From the NCBI GenBank assembly GCA_020635715.1, contig JACJZG010000001.1, positions 124,001 to 188,000 on the forward strand: DNA of 64,000 bases, read 5' to 3'. The translations under genes and the position numbers were made by a program. This DNA is from Flavobacteriales bacterium (GTDB lineage: Bacteria; Bacteroidota; Bacteroidia; Flavobacteriales_F; PHOS-HE28). Numbering within the stretch: the first letter of the stretch is position 1; each line of letters starts with the position of its first letter. The notes under the pieces were generated by a model. The model was not told where the DNA came from and did not search any database. It saw nothing but the letters and a program-made list of their open reading frames with translations. Below, one piece after another: positions 1 to 7,866 of this stretch.

Positions 1-101
1 TCGACCTCCGCACCGTCCTGCTCCCGCACGGACCGCAGGCACTCCTCCAGGTATGGGGCCTGCTGATAGCTCGGGGTGATGATGGTGATGCGCGGGGCCA
101 T
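1..101 (-). CDS. Glycosyltransferase family 2, N-terminal fragment (cut by window edge)
   Basis: Reading the minus strand from the ATG at 101 gives an N-terminus beginning MAPRITIITPSYQQAPYL, then EECLRSVREQDGAEV. This is the first beta strand and the S-Y-N/Q-Q-x-x-Y-L/I segment typical of GT2 (GT-A fold) glycosyltransferases. The rest lies beyond the left edge. It starts 4 bases after the stop of the GT4 gene at 106-1293 and so looks like the next gene of the same operon. Sugar donor and acceptor cannot be inferred from 33 residues. Confidence 0.8.
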   Translation of the reverse strand, partial: MAPRITIITPSYQQAPYLEECLRSVREQDGAEV

Positions 102-105
102 CGGT

Positions 106-1293
106 TCAGGAATGCGACAGCTCACGGTAGATCCGCTGCGTTCGTTCCAGCATGCGGTCCAGGGTGAATTCGTCCAGCACACGCTGCCGGCCCGCGCGAC
201 CCATGCGCTGCGCCTCCTCGCGGTCCAGGGCCAGCCGACGCATGGCCGCCACCAGCTCCTCAGAGGTGCGATAGAGGCATCCACTGGTCCCGTCGGTCAC
301 GAGCTCCGGCGTCGCACCCGAAGCGTGCCCGATCACCGGAAGCCCGTCGGCCATGGCTTCCAGGGTGATGCGCCCCAACGCCTCGAAGTGCGAGCATTGA
401 AGCACGGCATGCGCATGGTCCATCACCTGGCGCACATCCTCCACGAAGCCATGCAGCGTGACGACCTTCTCCAGACCGAGCGTGTGCACGAGCTCCTTCA
501 CCGGCGCCATCTGCCCATCACCCACAAGGTGCAATCGCGTGAGCGGCGAAGTGGCATGTACGGCGGCGAAGGCGCGAACGGCTTCCAGCTGGCCTTTCGA
601 CGCGTGGAAGTATCCGGCCAGCATGAAGTTGAAGGTATCATCGCTGTTCCAACGATCAGCCGCCATCCGTTCCCGTAGCTGCCAACCCTCCGCGGTGATG
701 ATCCCATTCGGGATGATGTGCACCTGATCACCCTTCGGCATCCAATGGCGGGTGTCATCGACCACGGCCTGTGACAGGGCGATGAGGGCGTCGGCCTGCC
801 GCAGCTCACGGGTGTATCGCCTTACACCGCCATCCACCTTGAAGCGGTAGTGGAGGAAGGGCAGTTCGCGGATGTGCCACACGTGCGGCACGTGCAGGCT
901 GCGCGCCAGCAAGCCACCGATGCCGATGACCGCACTGTTGGTGTGCACGAGCCCGGTGCCACGATCACGGGCGAGCGCCTCGATCCGGCGCATGGCCTCG
1001 GCATTGAGCTGGTCACGCATTCGTGCCGCCCGGCGGAAGCGCATGCGCTGCAACAAGCGATGGTGCATCCGGCCGGAGTAGATCTGCTTGTGCATCCAGG
1101 AGGCGAAGGGCACGACGGCATGGTCGATCGCGGACCGCTGCAACGCCTTCACGAAGGGTCCGTCCGCCGCCGAAACCACGAAGGGCCGCACCGCTCCCGC
1201 ATCCCGCAGGCCAACGACCAGATCGAGCAGGGAGCGGTTCGCGCCGTACAGGTCCGCGTAATGCGTGAGGTATAGCACGTGCAACGGCTTCAT
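106..1293 (-). CDS. Glycosyltransferase family 4
   Basis: This 395-residue protein has a GT-B fold layout. The N-terminal half opens MKPLHVLYLTHYADLYGANRS, with the glycine-containing acceptor loop. The C-terminal nucleotide-sugar half contains FMLAGYFHASKGQLEAVRAF and the GT4 E-x7-E type segment LQCSHFEALGRITLEAMADGLPVIG. It probably transfers a sugar from an NDP donor onto a growing surface glycan at the cytoplasmic membrane; the specific linkage is unknown. It overlaps the upstream GT4 gene by 4 bases and is followed closely by another GT, so it belongs to the polysaccharide operon. Confidence 0.9.
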   Translation of the reverse strand: MKPLHVLYLTHYADLYGANRSLLDLVVGLRDAGAVRPFVVSAADGPFVKALQRSAIDHAVVPFASWMHKQIYSGRMHHRLLQRMRFRRAARMRDQLNAEAMRRIEALARDRGTGLVHTNSAVIGIGGLLARSLHVPHVWHIRELPFLHYRFKVDGGVRRYTRELRQADALIALSQAVVDDTRHWMPKGDQVHIIPNGIITAEGWQLRERMAADRWNSDDTFNFMLAGYFHASKGQLEAVRAFAAVHATSPLTRLHLVGDGQMAPVKELVHTLGLEKVVTLHGFVEDVRQVMDHAHAVLQCSHFEALGRITLEAMADGLPVIGHASGATPELVTDGTSGCLYRTSEELVAAMRRLALDREEAQRMGRAGRQRVLDEFTLDRMLERTQRIYRELSHS

Positions 1294-2423
1294 GTGCTTC
1301 GCGCCGCGCGCATCAGGATGCGCTGAAGATGAGCCACCTGGACCTCGACACGGTGCGCCACTTCCACATAGGCCCGTCCGGCAAGGCCCATCCGCAGCGC
1401 TTGTTCAGGATCATCGATCAAGGCGACCATGTGACGGGCCATGGCCTCCACGTCGTGTTCCGCACAGAGCAGGCCGCGCTCCCCGTCCACCACCACATCC
1501 GCGATACCTGCATGGCGCGTGGCGACCACGGGCACCGCGGAAGCCATCGCCTCCAGCACGGCCAGGGGTGTACCCTCGTGATCATTGTCCGCAGTTACGA
1601 CGCTGTGCTGCACGAAGGCACGGCTCCCATGCATCAGTCGTGCTATCTCATCCGGCTTCTTAACACCGCAGAGATCCACACTACCGACCAGGCCCAGTTC
1701 CGAGACCAGCTGTTGACAGCGTTCCCAGAGCTTCCCCTGCCCCACCATGGTGAGGCGCGCCTCGGGCCGGAGCGCCACCACCTGGCTGAAGGCGGTGATG
1801 GTGAGTTGCGGGGCTTTCTTCTCCGCGAAGCGACCCACGGCGAGGAAGTGCGGCGGTGCAAGGTCCGGTCGGCCGGGAGTGAAGCGGTCCACATCGATGC
1901 CGTAACAGTTGTAGATGACCTTTTCGCGTGGCGCTCCGATCGCCAGCAGCTGGGCTTCCATCGCCCGGCTCACCACCACCAACGCACTGGCATACCGGAA
2001 GAGATCCCGGTAGCCACCATACCGTTGGATGTAGTCAGGGCGATGCGCATCGAAGCCATGGAAGTGGACCACGAGCGGCACACCAGCGCGTTCACAGGAT
2101 CCCGCGATCTCCGCGCCCATGTTGCCATACTCGGCCAACATCACGTCCGGCTTGAACGATCGCAACCTGTCGACCAGCCGATGCCGGGCCAGCCCTGGCG
2201 CACCGCCGAAACGCCGGCCCACGAGGCGATCGTAGAGCTTCCCAGGTCCGGCGCTGCGCACCAGCGGTCCACCGAGCGATGCATTGCGCGGTGGCACACC
2301 GCCTGACAACAGCAGCTCGACCTTGTTCAACCGCTCGATGTGGGCCGCGATGAAGGTCTCGCTCCAGGCGTTCTCCGCGGGAGAGGCCAGCGCTATCCGC
2401 AGGGCAGGAGCCTCACTTTCCAC
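1290..2423 (-). CDS. Glycosyltransferase family 4
   Basis: This GT-B glycosyltransferase has 377 residues. The C-terminal half carries FLAVGRFAEKKAPQLTITAF and the donor-binding region FVQHSVVTADNDHEGTPLAVLEAMASAVPVVAT, with the conserved E-G-x-P-x-x-x-L-E-A pattern. The start is a GTG at 2423, because no ATG lies in frame near the conserved N-terminus (RIALASPAENAWSETFI). That start overlaps the end of the upstream gene by 11 bases. It is presumably a retaining transferase in the same glycan pathway; donor and acceptor are unknown. Confidence 0.88.
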   Translation of the reverse strand: MESEAPALRIALASPAENAWSETFIAAHIERLNKVELLLSGGVPPRNASLGGPLVRSAGPGKLYDRLVGRRFGGAPGLARHRLVDRLRSFKPDVMLAEYGNMGAEIAGSCERAGVPLVVHFHGFDAHRPDYIQRYGGYRDLFRYASALVVVSRAMEAQLLAIGAPREKVIYNCYGIDVDRFTPGRPDLAPPHFLAVGRFAEKKAPQLTITAFSQVVALRPEARLTMVGQGKLWERCQQLVSELGLVGSVDLCGVKKPDEIARLMHGSRAFVQHSVVTADNDHEGTPLAVLEAMASAVPVVATRHAGIADVVVDGERGLLCAEHDVEAMARHMVALIDDPEQALRMGLAGRAYVEVAHRVEVQVAHLQRILMRAARST

Positions 2424-3360
2424 CGGTGACCCGTTTCATCGCCCGCCCCAGTCGACCACGCACCGAGGTATCGGGCTCCTTGTTCTTCTCGGCCAGGCGC
2501 TGCTCGCTCTCCGCGATCACATCCTTCGGGAAACCCGCGGTCAGCAACCGGTCGCGCAGCACTTCGAGATGTGGACGGAGCAGGCCGTCCACACCGGACA
2601 CGATGCCGTCGATCATGGAGCGGGTGAAATGGATGAAGACGATCGGGAAGGTGCCGTTGATCAACACATCGCCCGTCGAAGCCTTGGTGCGCGCGCACTC
2701 CACCATGTTCCAGTTGGCCACGTTGCATCCCCGATGCTTCAGCACCAGCACGCCATCGAAGTAGACCGGGAGCAGATTGAGGTGGGTCTGGTCCACGTAC
2801 TGGCCTTGGGTGAAGTCCTTGATGCAGACCTCGAGACAGTTGGTGCCCCATCCCTGCAACGCGGGTTCACCACCGCGGGATGCAGCGACGAAGCCCCCGT
2901 TATACAGTCCACCGACGTAGAGCAGATCGAAGTTGGGTCGATCCACCGTGGCGGTGGCACTGCGCCAATGCGGGCTCAGCAGCACCGTCGACCGGTCCAG
3001 CGCCTCCCAAAGCCACGACGGATCGCTGAAGAAGTGCAGGTCGCAATCACCATACATGACCTTCTGGTAGCGCTTTAACAACTGAAGCATCAGCACCGGC
3101 TTCAAGCTCCAGCGCAGTTCATCGCTCTGTTCGGCGTACCGGGCACAGATGGCCGCGCCAAGCTCCGTATCCTTCATGTCGCCCAACAAGCGGAACTCCA
3201 CGCCAGCCCTTCCACCCGCGTCCAGGCTCGAACCGCCATCCACATCCGTGACGAGGATGACGAAGTGAAGCGATGCATCCCATTGCCGCAGGGAATCGCA
3301 CAGGGCGAGCGCCCAGCCCAGGTGGCTGCGGGTGATGATGGTGCAGAAGCACTTCTCCAT
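2413..3360 (-). CDS. Putative GT-A nucleotide-sugar transferase (GT8-like, DxD motif)
   Basis: The protein has 315 residues starting MEKCFCTIITRSHLGWALAL; the open frame extends further upstream, but that part is out-of-frame overlap with the neighbouring GT2 gene. It contains LLKRYQKVMYGDCDLHFF, where DCD is the DxD metal/nucleotide-sugar site, followed by FNAG-like LYVGGLYNGGFVA and FDGVLVLKHRGCNVANWN. That order (DxD, NGG loop, Q-x-x-L) fits GT8-like enzymes acting on sugar nucleotides. It starts 5 bases after the previous gene's stop. Confidence 0.75.
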   Translation of the reverse strand: MEKCFCTIITRSHLGWALALCDSLRQWDASLHFVILVTDVDGGSSLDAGGRAGVEFRLLGDMKDTELGAAICARYAEQSDELRWSLKPVLMLQLLKRYQKVMYGDCDLHFFSDPSWLWEALDRSTVLLSPHWRSATATVDRPNFDLLYVGGLYNGGFVAASRGGEPALQGWGTNCLEVCIKDFTQGQYVDQTHLNLLPVYFDGVLVLKHRGCNVANWNMVECARTKASTGDVLINGTFPIVFIHFTRSMIDGIVSGVDGLLRPHLEVLRDRLLTAGFPKDVIAESEQRLAEKNKEPDTSVRGRLGRAMKRVTGGK

Positions 3361-3365
3361 GGCCA

Positions 3366-4229
3366 CTACTTCGATGAGGACAGTTTCGCGCCGATGCGAC
3401 GGAAGATACCGTCGATCCAGCGCATGCAGGAACGCAACGGCCCACTGTCCGCCGCTCGTGTGCGATGCTGGGTGTCCAGCGCCACCCGCAGCATGCGTCG
3501 CTGCCCCTCGCGGAAGAAGACCGGATGCTTCTGATAGAGCCGTTCGTGCAGGGCCACGAATTTCGCCTCCTGCGCCGTGGCGCCGCCTCCATGCTTGCGG
3601 TAACGCGCACCGATGCGGTCCAGGAACACGAACCGTGAACCGGCCTCCACCAGACGGATCCAGAGGTCGTAGTCCTCGATGTGCTGCAGGTCCGGCGCGG
3701 TATCGAAACAACCCGCATCCAGCACATGCGACCGCCTCGCAACGACCGCCGAAGGCAGGATGAAGTTGTAGACGGCGAGCGAGAGCGGGAAGTGGTCCTT
3801 CTTCCAAGGCTCGAACCAGGCCTCGTGCGTCCAGCTTCGTCCGGGTTCATCGCGGTAGCTCAGGACCGGTGCACAGGCCACGTCGGCCCCAGCTGTCAAT
3901 GCCGATAGCGCCGACTCGAGATGGTGTGGCAGCCAGGTATCATCGGGGTCCAGGAAGGCGACGAACTCACCACTTCCGGCACGGATGCCCGTGTTGCGCG
4001 CACCGCTGACGCCTTGGTTCACCTCATGCCTGATGTACTCGACCCGCTGCTTCACGGTATCAGCGAACTCCCGGACCACCCTGGCCGTGCCGTCCTCCGG
4101 ACCATTGTCGTCCACCACGATCACCTCCCATCGCGATCCGGTCTGTGCTGCGATGGAGCGCAGGGCCTCGCCGATGTACGGACCCATCTTGTAGGCCGGC
4201 AGGACGATGGTGACGAGCGGATCAGCCAT
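3366..4229 (-). CDS. Glycosyltransferase family 2
   Basis: A GT-A inverting transferase of 287 residues. The ATG at 4229 gives MADPLVTIVLPAYKMGPYIG, the canonical GT2 opening, followed by EVIVVDDNGPEDGTA and the DxD-type FVAFLDPDDTWLPHHLE. A downstream E-D-Y-D-L-W-I-R-L segment supplies the likely catalytic base region. Longer in-frame starts lie inside the upstream gene and lack homology-like sequence. It overlaps the preceding GT2 gene by 8 bases, consistent with coupled translation. Confidence 0.9.
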   Translation of the reverse strand: MADPLVTIVLPAYKMGPYIGEALRSIAAQTGSRWEVIVVDDNGPEDGTARVVREFADTVKQRVEYIRHEVNQGVSGARNTGIRAGSGEFVAFLDPDDTWLPHHLESALSALTAGADVACAPVLSYRDEPGRSWTHEAWFEPWKKDHFPLSLAVYNFILPSAVVARRSHVLDAGCFDTAPDLQHIEDYDLWIRLVEAGSRFVFLDRIGARYRKHGGGATAQEAKFVALHERLYQKHPVFFREGQRRMLRVALDTQHRTRAADSGPLRSCMRWIDGIFRRIGAKLSSSK

Positions 4230-5181
4230 GGATCGTCCGGAAGAAGCGTGCCACCCCCTTGCGCTTCGCCTCATCGAACGCGCGATCAGTGGCGGTGCGC
4301 GATCGGTGGGTGGACCACCTGTGAAGTTCGTAGAGCGCGTCGCCCAAGCGAAGGCGCGCCAGCTTGCCGATGCTCCCCCCGACACTTGGCGATGGCATGA
4401 CCTGCTGCACCTTCAACCCATGCAAGTGCCGCAGGAAGGTGCGGGAGAAGGCATGACCCTCCGCGAGCCGCAGCAGGTATCCCCGATCGACACGGGAGCG
4501 GCTTATGAGGTGGCGCACACGCAATTCCGGGAAGATACCCTTGCCATAACCCATCTCGCAAGCGACCCACGAGAACTCATCGTCGCCGCATGAATTCAAC
4601 GTGTTGCCTGCACGGTCCAGGCGCTGCTTCTGCGGATCATCCATGATGATGCGCGCGTACTCCCTGGCTACATCCCGTTTGACCGCCATGCCCGCTCCCC
4701 AAGGGATCACAGCATCCTGCGGATCGTTGGACCAGCTTGCCGATGGGACGGTGCGCAGCGCCAACATGGTGGTATAGGGCAGCAGATCGGGAGCAGGGGC
4801 CACCTCGTACTCCGGTTCCAATACCCCCGCACCGAACACGCCCAACTGCGGTTCCCGCTTGGCGATGCCCAAGGTGCGCGACAGGTAGTCGGGTGCCAGG
4901 ACATTGTCGTCGTCCACGAACAGAAGCAGATCGCTCCCCGTCTCCTGGATGCCTCTGATCCGTGCCATGGTCAGGCCGAGGCGGGACTCTTGAACGATCC
5001 GCGCACGAGGATGCCAGCCGATATCGATGCGTTGGAGGCTGCCGTTGGTCGATGCATTGTCCACGACAAGAAGTTCCCAATGATCCTGTGGAATGGTCTG
5101 CACCTTCAAGCTTGCCAGGGTCCTTTGCAGATGCTCCTGACGCGGGTTGTGCGTGCAGATGACGACGGAAACCTTTTCCAT
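4222..5181 (-). CDS. Glycosyltransferase family 2
   Basis: The protein has 319 residues starting at MEKVSVVICTHNPRQEHLQ, a standard GT2 N-terminus. Next come LLVVDNASTNGSLQ and LLLFVDDDNVLAPDYLS, in which DDD is the metal-binding motif. The C-terminus contains WVACEMGYGKGIFPELRVRHLISRSRV, a CgeB/GT2-like tail seen in Bacteroidota GT2 proteins. It is the first gene of the leftmost GT block: a TACATTTG element lies 40 bases upstream at 5221-5228, after a 215-base gap. Confidence 0.9.
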   Translation of the reverse strand: MEKVSVVICTHNPRQEHLQRTLASLKVQTIPQDHWELLVVDNASTNGSLQRIDIGWHPRARIVQESRLGLTMARIRGIQETGSDLLLFVDDDNVLAPDYLSRTLGIAKREPQLGVFGAGVLEPEYEVAPAPDLLPYTTMLALRTVPSASWSNDPQDAVIPWGAGMAVKRDVAREYARIIMDDPQKQRLDRAGNTLNSCGDDEFSWVACEMGYGKGIFPELRVRHLISRSRVDRGYLLRLAEGHAFSRTFLRHLHGLKVQQVMPSPSVGGSIGKLARLRLGDALYELHRWSTHRSRTATDRAFDEAKRKGVARFFRTIHG

Positions 5182-5220
5182 ACATGCCAGTGCCTGCAAT
5201 GGCCTTGCGCGACACACGGC

Positions 5221-5228
5221 CAAATGTA
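5221..5228 (-). promoter_or_regulatory. Bacteroidota -7 promoter element TACATTTG
   Basis: The minus strand reads TACATTTG, an exact match to TAnnTTTG, in the gap between the GT2 genes at 4222-5181 and 5397-6281. It lies 39 bases from the ATG at 5181. It would give the left-hand glycosyltransferase block its own promoter. Only the element is seen; activity is inferred. Confidence 0.5.
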
Positions 5229-5396
5229 GCACGTGCCTTGGCGTGGATGGCATTGCGTTACCGTCGGCATTCACCGCGGTCAAGGAAAGAACGATCACGC
5301 GCTCTTCGTTCCACCGTCGAATGGATCTGTATCCGCGTCTGCCTTGGTCAGCACCGGTAAATGGTCACCGGGCTCGATCAGTAGGATCGGCCAAGC

Positions 5397-6281
5397 CTAG
5401 TTGGCTCTTATGAAGTTGACTAGGGACTCACGAAAGTGGAGCCAGCCGTAATACAGCCGCTTCAAGCGGTGTTGATCCGGGAATCGATCCTTGGCGATCC
5501 GATCCAGGATCATCATTCGCCGCCGTGCAACGAACTTTTTCTGAACAGGTGTGAAGTTCCACCATAATATGTTGAAGAAGCGCAGGAATCGCTGGTCCTG
5601 CTGCGTGGTATTGAGACCGGTCCAGGAACCGCGCCCTGTGAAACGCCAAACCGCCATCACTTCCGGCAACATGGCCATGCGCCCCTTAGCGTCGGCAATG
5701 AAATACAGCCCCATATCACCGAAGGGCACACGCGAGAACCAACGGGGGAGCGGAAGCAGGGATGACCTGAACATCACCGTGGCCGTCACGAAGAAATTGT
5801 AGGTCCGCAGCAGATCATCGAATCGGATATCGTCCAGAACGATGTCATCCGGGACGGGGAACACTTCGAAGTGCCCCCCCTTCAACACCTCGGCCTTATG
5901 ACAGCAGAGCATGTGCCCCGGATGCTGATCAAGGAAATCCACTTGCTTCTGCAATTTCAGGGGATCGGTCCAAAAGTCATCCCCTTCACAGAGCGCGATG
6001 TAGTCGCCCTTCGCCTCCGCGATCGTACGCATCAGATTGCTCCTTCCGGTCGGCTTGCCCATGATACGGATCACATCCGCACGGTCGCGCAGGAATAGGC
6101 GGACACGATCAGGATGTTCGTCCGCAATGCGCTGGCATATCTCCCTGGTGCCATCCTCACTTCCATCCTCACCGATCAATATCTCAATAGGGAATTGAGT
6201 GCGCTGTGCTAGTATGCCCTGGAGACAGTCCTCGATGTAGTCGGCATGCTGATATGTCGGAACGACCACGGAGACCTTCAT
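5397..6281 (-). CDS. Glycosyltransferase family 2
   Basis: A 294-residue GT2 protein: MKVSVVVPTYQHADYIEDCL, then IEILIGEDGSEDGTREICQ and the acceptor/DxD region YIALCEGDDFWTDPLKLQKQ. The GEDxSxDGT variant with a CEGDDYW-like site is common in GT2 enzymes of Bacteroidota capsule loci. The C-terminal part is helical and basic (KKFVARRRMMILDRIAKDRF). It starts 15 bases beyond the stop of the sulfotransferase gene at 6297-6998, with an 8-bp inverted repeat in between. It probably extends the same glycan. Confidence 0.9.
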   Translation of the reverse strand: MKVSVVVPTYQHADYIEDCLQGILAQRTQFPIEILIGEDGSEDGTREICQRIADEHPDRVRLFLRDRADVIRIMGKPTGRSNLMRTIAEAKGDYIALCEGDDFWTDPLKLQKQVDFLDQHPGHMLCCHKAEVLKGGHFEVFPVPDDIVLDDIRFDDLLRTYNFFVTATVMFRSSLLPLPRWFSRVPFGDMGLYFIADAKGRMAMLPEVMAVWRFTGRGSWTGLNTTQQDQRFLRFFNILWWNFTPVQKKFVARRRMMILDRIAKDRFPDQHRLKRLYYGWLHFRESLVNFIRAN

Positions 6282-6303
6282 GACATAACGAAGTGGTTAT
6301 GTC
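6282..6303. repeat. Perfect 8-bp inverted repeat (GACATAAC / GTTATGTC)
   Basis: The arms GACATAAC (6282-6289) and GTTATGTC (6296-6303) are perfect complements around the 6-base loop GAAGTG. The repeat spans the stop codon of the sulfotransferase gene at 6297 and ends next to the start codon of the GT2 gene at 6281. It could be a short hairpin in the operon mRNA or a protein-binding dyad. There is no T-tract, so a simple terminator is unlikely. Confidence 0.5.
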
Positions 6304-6998
6304 GCATTCTCCCAAGGAAATTCGTCCTGGGCAGAGCCCACCCCCGTGAACTTCACGAAGTCCGCGTAACTCCCCTTCTGTGCGACGTTCAGAACGAGGA
6401 GGTCATCCGGGCGGTCCTTGAAATAATCGAGGACAGCTTTATTGTGCCGCTCATAATGATCGATCAACGTCCGTTCCTCATATGGCTCGGCATCGGTGGT
6501 GCCATATAGCTTGACCAAGTTGTAAGCGAATCCGAGCCGCACATAGGTCGCTGCTCTCAATTCATCGGCTGTCGGAGGCTTTCCTCCTGAACCCCAGATC
6601 TTCGCATGGAAGCGGGTGATGGAGGAATACCACTGCTCAGAACTATCGCGCACGGTCAGAATGAATTTACTACCTGGGAAACGCTGATCCAAAGCAACGA
6701 ACAGATAAGGGCAACTAAAGGGAACATCCTGAAAGACCTGCGCGGTCTCACAATAGTCCAGAATGGGCCCGAACTCCCGCTTGAAATAATAACGATCATA
6801 CAGGACCTCCGCTGTCGGCTGGTCGCCCACATCGAACCCCAGGTCCATGAACGCCTTCATCAGACTTGTGGTGCCGGTCTTGTTGCGAACGATACAGAAG
6901 TCCTTGGGATGCCCCGCATGGACGGGCTTACCTCGTGGCCCGACCCACCTGATCAGATGGTCAAGGACCCGAACGGTCTTTTCACGCAATCGGAACAT
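6297..6998 (-). CDS. Sulfotransferase family protein (PAPS-dependent)
   Basis: A 233-residue cytosolic protein. Near residue 33 it has CIVRNKTGTTSLMKAF, the 5'-phosphosulfate-binding loop form typical of the Sulfotransfer_4 (sulfotransferase d) group. FILTVRDSSEQWYSSI follows, matching the 3'-phosphate-binding R-D-x(n)-W-x-S region. The role would be transfer of sulfate from PAPS to a sugar hydroxyl. It is one of three sulfotransferases in this locus and sits just downstream of cysD, cysNC and a TauE-like permease. Acceptor is unknown. Confidence 0.85.
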   Translation of the reverse strand: MFRLREKTVRVLDHLIRWVGPRGKPVHAGHPKDFCIVRNKTGTTSLMKAFMDLGFDVGDQPTAEVLYDRYYFKREFGPILDYCETAQVFQDVPFSCPYLFVALDQRFPGSKFILTVRDSSEQWYSSITRFHAKIWGSGGKPPTADELRAATYVRLGFAYNLVKLYGTTDAEPYEERTLIDHYERHNKAVLDYFKDRPDDLLVLNVAQKGSYADFVKFTGVGSAQDEFPWENAT

Positions 6999-7073
6999 TT
7001 TCGCCTTTCAACCTGCGATGAAGTGACCTCCAACGCCCTGCGCGAAAATGCGACCTTTTTCGGGAAACGACCC

Positions 7074-7862
7074 TCAGCGAAGCGTCCACAACAGCTTGGC
7101 CCCCACGATCAGCAGGACGACAACGAGCATGGTCCGGAGCAGGCCATGTGGCACTTTGGCGGATATCAATGCCCCGATGATGACCGCAGGTATCGAGCCC
7201 AGCAGCAGGTTCCCCAATAACCCCACATCGAAATTGCCGATCAAGAGGTGCCCACTGCCCGCGAACAAAGCCAGGGGAATGGCATGGACGATGTCCGTGG
7301 CCACCAGGCGTGGGGGCGTAAGGCGCAGCGGATAGAGGTACACGAGGAAGACGGCGCCCAAGGCACCGGCCCCGACCGAAGTGAGCGTGACCAACAGGCC
7401 GAGGACCGCCCCTGCGGCGACCGTGAGCGGAGCCTGCGCCGATTTGAATGCGACCGCCTCGGTGATCCGTGAGTTCCGACCGATCGCATGTAGTCGCTTC
7501 TGGAACAGCATGGCCACCGCGGTCACCATCACCGCACCCGCCACGATACCCTTGAGCACATCGGCCGCGCCCTCTTCCGCCGGGTGGCCATGCATCCACC
7601 ACAATGTGAGGAGCGAAGCGGACAAGCTGCCCAGCCACAACCGCTTCACCACCACCCAGTCGATCAATCCGTGGCGCTGATGCACGGGGGTGGCGAACAG
7701 CTTGGTGATGGCAGCGAACCAGAGGTCCGTACCCACGGCCACCGTGGGCGCCACACCGAAGAGCAGCAACAACAGAGGCGTCATCAGCGCACCACCGCCC
7801 ACACCCGTGAGGCCCACCAAGAGCCCCACTGAGGCACCCGCGATGATCAGCTTCGGATCCAT
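7074..7862 (-). CDS. Sulfite exporter TauE/SafE family membrane protein
   Basis: A 262-residue polytopic protein with about seven or eight hydrophobic segments. It shows the duplicated glycine-rich half-motif of the TauE/SafE/DUF81 family: GLLVGLTGVGGGALMTPLL near residue 12 and GLLVTLTSVGAGALGAVF near residue 155. Family members move sulfite, sulfoacetate or other sulfonates/anions. The gene follows cysNC by 4 bases, so a role in sulfur anion traffic linked to PAPS synthesis is the natural inference; the transport direction cannot be read from sequence. Confidence 0.88.
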   Translation of the reverse strand: MDPKLIIAGASVGLLVGLTGVGGGALMTPLLLLLFGVAPTVAVGTDLWFAAITKLFATPVHQRHGLIDWVVVKRLWLGSLSASLLTLWWMHGHPAEEGAADVLKGIVAGAVMVTAVAMLFQKRLHAIGRNSRITEAVAFKSAQAPLTVAAGAVLGLLVTLTSVGAGALGAVFLVYLYPLRLTPPRLVATDIVHAIPLALFAGSGHLLIGNFDVGLLGNLLLGSIPAVIIGALISAKVPHGLLRTMLVVVLLIVGAKLLWTLR

Positions 7863-7866
7863 GGGA

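Noticed and set aside
3361..3807. N-terminal extension of the GT8-like gene
   Set aside because: It overlaps the coding sequence of the GT2 gene in another frame and has no GT-like sequence; MEKCF at 3360 fits the fold start.
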